Of a stretch of 64,000 nt of DNA, positions 60,254 to 64,000 are shown piece by piece. Source of the stretch: Laguncularia racemosa (taxonomy: Eukaryota; Streptophyta; Magnoliopsida; Myrtales; Combretaceae); the NCBI GenBank assembly GCA_037954665.1, contig JBBMOL010000016.1:6882001-6946000 (forward strand), in the 5' to 3' direction. The notes beneath the pieces are model-generated. The model saw nothing but the letters and a program-made list of their open reading frames with translations. It ran no database searches and was not told the DNA's origin. The translations under genes and the position numbers were made by a program. The stretch's first letter is position 1; the number at the start of each line of letters is the position of its first letter.

Positions 60254-61014
60254 CTGCAAAAACACAATATAATATCACTGTCATAATCTTTTGCATGGTC
60301 ATGCCTAAACAATCAGGCCACATATGACATCTATTTTGGAGAAGATAGGAAAAGTGCAGAATAAGATTAATGTGACATCTATTTTCATCCAAAAAATATA
60401 TGACATCTATAAGGTATATTACAATACAGGGCACACGCAAATGGCAAATAATTTGTAAAAGTTTAAAAAGATGAGCAGGTAAGTTTGCTAATTGGAGTAC
60501 CACAAACTTGTAAAAGGTCAGTTAACAAGCTCCTCAGCTGTAGATTGACAATCTTAAGTATAAGACCAACAATTCATTTTAAGAGTCATGTTTGGTGCTC
60601 AAATCTGATAAATATGTGGATGAAAACCTAAACCCTGCCAACATGACCCATTTAATAACTGGATTTGACAAATATCTGTTTAATAAACAAGTTCATGGTT
60701 CCTGTCCAAATTGACAAGTCATGTCACACATTACCAACCCACTCAAGTTGTCCATGATGTACCTTCCATGGTTGAGGTAGCAACTCACTTCAGCCAGCCA
60801 AGGGGATTTAGGACATGATTCACTATTCTTAAATCATGTGGGGGTAAATGACCACTACCAGGCATGGGATTCATTACTGGTCTCATACCCACACTATTCA
60901 AGATAACTGAAGCTTCTCTCTTTGTCTTTCTTTGGCTCTTATAATTTTTTTCAGATCTTCATAGATAATAAATTTTTTTCAAAACTTCATTTCTTTGAGA
61001 GGTCAAAAATAAAA
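60254..61014 (-). other. Intron of the ARID/ELM2-type gene (start)
   Basis: Begins (in gene order, ends) with the splice acceptor at 60254-60262. No upstream exon is recognised here; the intron or upstream region appears to extend through the remaining window. Confidence 0.5.
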
Positions 61015-61862
61015 GGGAAAATTACAAAAAACATGACTCGTGTTTTGGCACTTTTGCAAGCTCATGACCTTTTTTTTTTTACTTTTGACAATCGCATGAC
61101 CTCTATTTCATAACTTTTTTTTGTTTAAATGATAACCAAGGAATATGTGTCAGCCTGTAATTGGTTCACAATAATTAATTTTCATAAAATATTATTATTA
61201 AATATATCAAATTAATAATATTTCAAAAATTTATAATAAAAAAATACAAAAAATCAAAAGAAAAAAATAAATAAATAAATAAACACAGACCAAAAAGATT
61301 CAACACTTTAGAACAAAACAAACAACCTCAAACATATATTACAGAAACAAAGCTCAAACTCAAAGCATTGCCTTGAACTCATTTAGATTGACGCTTCCAG
61401 CCATTAAAAGCTCCCTCCAAGACCTAAAAACACAAGACTAACCTTAACATGTTTCGGATCCTAACTTCACACAAACTTAAACTTATAAGCCCATCAAATT
61501 TCAATTCAAACCCAACTTACAATCCTTAAAACTCAATGACCCAGAAGTGAATTCATCCCAAATAACAAAAAAAACCAATAAAGTTTCAATATTTGATCTT
61601 GAATTTCATCTGGGTGCATGAAGAAATCACAGCTTTTCACCATTAAACAGCTTAGAAAGTAAAAAACACCCTTTTTTATTTTTCTTTTTGATTTTATGTA
61701 CTTTATAATTATTTACAATATCATTCGTTTAATATATTTCACAATATTATTTTATAAAAACTAATTATTGTTGACAAATCACAAGTTAACACAAGTCCTC
61801 TGACTATCACTAACATATCATGCATAGAGTCAAAACACGAGTCATATCTTAGTAATTTTTGG
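61015..61862. mobile_element. Mutator-like nonautonomous element with long TIRs
   Basis: The ends GGGAAAATTAC and (minus strand) CCAAAAATTAC begin ~170-190-bp imperfect inverted repeats. Both arms contain ATGACTCGTGTTTTG, then a CTCATGACC/GTCAGAGGAC-like block, and further in ACAATAATTA(A/G)TTTT ATAAAATA. AAATAAAA flanks both sides (61007-61014 and 61863-61870). The ~450-bp middle (61260-61690) is not part of the TIRs, has no frame and has genic-looking composition. Long TIRs suit a MULE; the 8-bp duplication could also suit hAT. Confidence 0.62.
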
Positions 61863-61870
61863 AAATAAAA

Positions 61871-62714
61871 TATTCATTTATTGTCATCTTTTAACAGAAT
61901 AACTTAAGTGCAACAGATACGTGTCTCCTTAAGCACAAGACTCCTCAAGAAAGTCTTACAATCACCTGTACAGTCATTCTTACTTAGGGCATCCCATCCT
62001 AGTTCTTGGCACCAAATCCAAGACTAAGAACCTACTTCTTAGGTTCTTAAGGGATAAGGAGGGGCTCTTATGCTTAAGGACCACAAAAAGTTGTTTTACT
62101 TTTTTGTTTTTTCTAATAAAAGTCGGGTTTTAAATAGCCCCCCAAAATTTGGCCTTTAAACCCCTAAATTTTCAAAAAATGTGCATTTGAACTCCAGCAT
62201 AACCATTTTGCCCTTGATTTTATGCAATTTTTTTAATTGTTATACCAGAAGACAAAATAATAGAGTCTAAAAACATATTTTCCAACACACATGAAGCCAA
62301 TTTAAGAAGGTAGCAATTTACCCAAAAGTAAATATAGTATTCATAATTTCCCCACAGCTACAAATCCAATTTCATGAAAATCAATAGTCCATGCTTTGAT
62401 TAGCACGCTGACCTAGAGTAATACTTCTAAAAGTAGTCAATATGTCTAAAGCAAAAGTTATTAACTTTATGGCAAGACTTTTTATAAATCAATGCAAGTG
62501 CATAGTTCCACCGTTTGCATATGTAACACATCCATCATGGGATATTTTTAAGCATAAAAGAGTTCACTTGGTGCACAAAGTGCTCCGTGGATAGTGCAAG
62601 GGTAAGGGAAGGGAGGTTGCAAAAGTACACAGCTTCACCCTTGCATTTTCTAAAGCAGGTCAACAAAGAAGTAACATAACCACTGCACTAAGTCTTGCCC
62701 TCAATTAATCGAGT
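61871..62714. other. Unassigned sequence within the presumed intron
   Basis: No exon recognised. TTTTAAATAGCCCCCCAAAATTTGGCC ... AACCCCTAAATTTTC (62130-62180) resembles the edge of a common plant repeat, but no second end was found. Confidence 0.35.
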
Positions 62715-62722
62715 CACACAAT

Positions 62723-63144
62723 TAAAGTTGTAAATGAGTCAAGTCAAAACAATACAATGCCGAGCTCAAACTTGAGCTCAACTTGAAATTTCAAAACTCG
62801 AGCTCAACCGCACTTAAAATTTTAAGCTCAAGTTTGACTCAAAATAACACTTAAAATGTTTAAGCTTGACTCAATTAGATTGTTTTAGACTAACTCATCT
62901 AAAAAATTTTCTTCTAATAAAAATAATCCAAACTCAACTCCAACTCAATATACATGTAAGCTTGACTCGGACTCAATTTAGCTCTCAAGCTAATTGAGCC
63001 AAATATCATTAAACCTGAGCCTGACTCAATAAGCTACTTAAGTAGCTTGAACATGAGCTCGACTTAATTGTGACCGAGTTAAACTTGAGTAAATGTTGAG
63101 CTAAACTCAAGTAATCACAAGTAATTTCCCATTTTACACCCCTA
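62723..63144. mobile_element. hAT-type MITE with GAGCTCAA-rich interior
   Basis: 422 bp. The left end TAAAGTTGTAAATGAGTC and the right end, read on the minus strand, TAGGGGTGTAAAATGGG match the TIRs of the widespread plant TAGGGGTGTAAACGAG family. The inside is full of CTCAAGCTTGAGCTC-type palindromes, as in that family. The flanks CACACAAT (62715-62722) and TGCACAAT (63145-63152) are an 8-bp target duplication with two changes. Confidence 0.72.
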
Positions 63145-63152
63145 TGCACAAT

Positions 63153-64000
63153 CCACCAAATAGTAATATTTTAATTGATTGGGATTTGGCCAAAAGAAAC
63201 TATTTTTCTTTTTTCTTTTCCTTCTGGTCTTTCAATCCACTAAATATTAGTAAAAAGCAATCAATTTCACATTGACTAAAATTTCTTCTAACATAATGTA
63301 TAGACTAGATAACCACACACAATGTTATGGGTGCCTACGATTGAAAAAAAAAATCACAAAGAGAAAAGAAGAACAAAATAACAGGAAAAGGGAATAATTG
63401 AAAGAAATATGGGTAGTTAGAATAGCTATAATAGAAGTTGCAGAAAAGGTGCGGCATTTTAATGATAACTTCAAATATGCAGAAGAATCAATTTGGTAAA
63501 TGTAAGTGTTACACCAAAAAAGGCATTACATATATAATTATACATTATTATTAAAATGGGAGGCACCACTTTAGTGTCTTACCTTTTTAAATATTTTACT
63601 TTTAACCTGCACATCTCTATGTGATAAAAGAAACATTTGAAATTGGAAGTTGTTGCAAATTTTTCTCTACGGAAAAACCCCATCTAGCCAAATGAAAAGA
63701 CAACTACCTTAATTTCGTAAACCGAATCCTTATTTTTCTCCCCTTATTTTAACACGCTAATGCCATTACTATCTCTCATTATATTATCTAGATTTTTCTT
63801 TTTTAAATTGTACATACGTGCATATGTCTAGAATGGATTGAAGCAATGATTAAATCAAAAACATTTTTTTTTAATTAAACTTTATTGATTTAATTTGAAG
63901 AAAAAATAAAATAAAATATCCTTTTTTTTTGGTAAATGAAAAACCTATCTTTTGATCGAAAACACTCAATGCACTTGTACTTTTAGATCTAGTAAATAGT
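63153..64000. other. Unassigned AT-rich right edge
   Basis: No coding sequence, exon of the ARID/ELM2 gene or repeat recognised. Confidence 0.4.

Overview
The window is nuclear DNA of a flowering plant, most likely a eudicot. It is very AT-rich, gene-poor and packed with nested, decayed plant transposons: Ty3/gypsy of the Tat type and a chromovirus type, L1-like and RTE-like LINEs, and small TIR elements. The few real genes are plant or pan-eukaryotic nuclear families. There are no bacterial operons and no rRNA or canonical tRNA genes. The species cannot be named from sequence alone.

Region 1-27 kb is a transposon graveyard. A Tat-type gypsy element enters from the left edge on the + strand: integrase tail 3-434, a 3' UTR minisatellite around 929-2262, then a polypurine tract and a 3' LTR from 2423. 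A second related LTR fragment lies head to head with it (about 4490-5198), making an inverted repeat bounded by TGTAAACACC ... GGTGTTTACA. To the right come a decayed LTR-like repeat (5199-5935), a LINE 3' remnant (6060-7350), and a large decayed gypsy element (7852 to at least 18650) whose two LTRs both start TGTGAAACCCTA. A second copy of the 5199-5935 repeat (19286-20036) follows, then a minus-strand chromovirus-type gypsy element (20037-27008) with visible gag, protease, RT, RNase H and integrase remains, a tRNA-iMet-type primer site and a 5' LTR.

Three protein-coding genes look real. (1) 29217-30800 (+): intronless, 527 aa, the plant NKAP/MAS2 family (SynMuv/NKAP domain), a nuclear RNA-processing/transcription factor. 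(2) 41605-44745 (+): a two-exon gene for a 997-aa protein with four full and several broken copies of a ~57-residue helical-looking module and a C-terminal RRM-like domain of the kind I associate with plant PWWP proteins, but without a visible PWWP domain. (3) 59429-60253 (-): the last exon of an ARID/ELM2/SANT-type nuclear protein. Its upstream exons are not visible in the remaining 3.7 kb, which carry at least two TIR elements.

The 31-41 kb and 44.7-59 kb spacers hold a PIF/Harbinger transposase scrap, a hAT-like element with a matching 7-bp target duplication, a second Tat-type element on the minus strand (gag 46880-48250, primer site 48882-48901, LTR 48905-51205), a 3.7-kb L1-like LINE and an RTE-like LINE scrap.

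The most unusual pattern is that all three Tat-type LTR copies carry, at the same place in U3, a tRNA-like stretch with recognisable pol III A-box and B-box motifs, followed by a conserved CCAAT/paired-G-box block and a TATA box. This recalls Cassandra TRIMs, which carry 5S RNA in their LTRs, but with a tRNA-like module.
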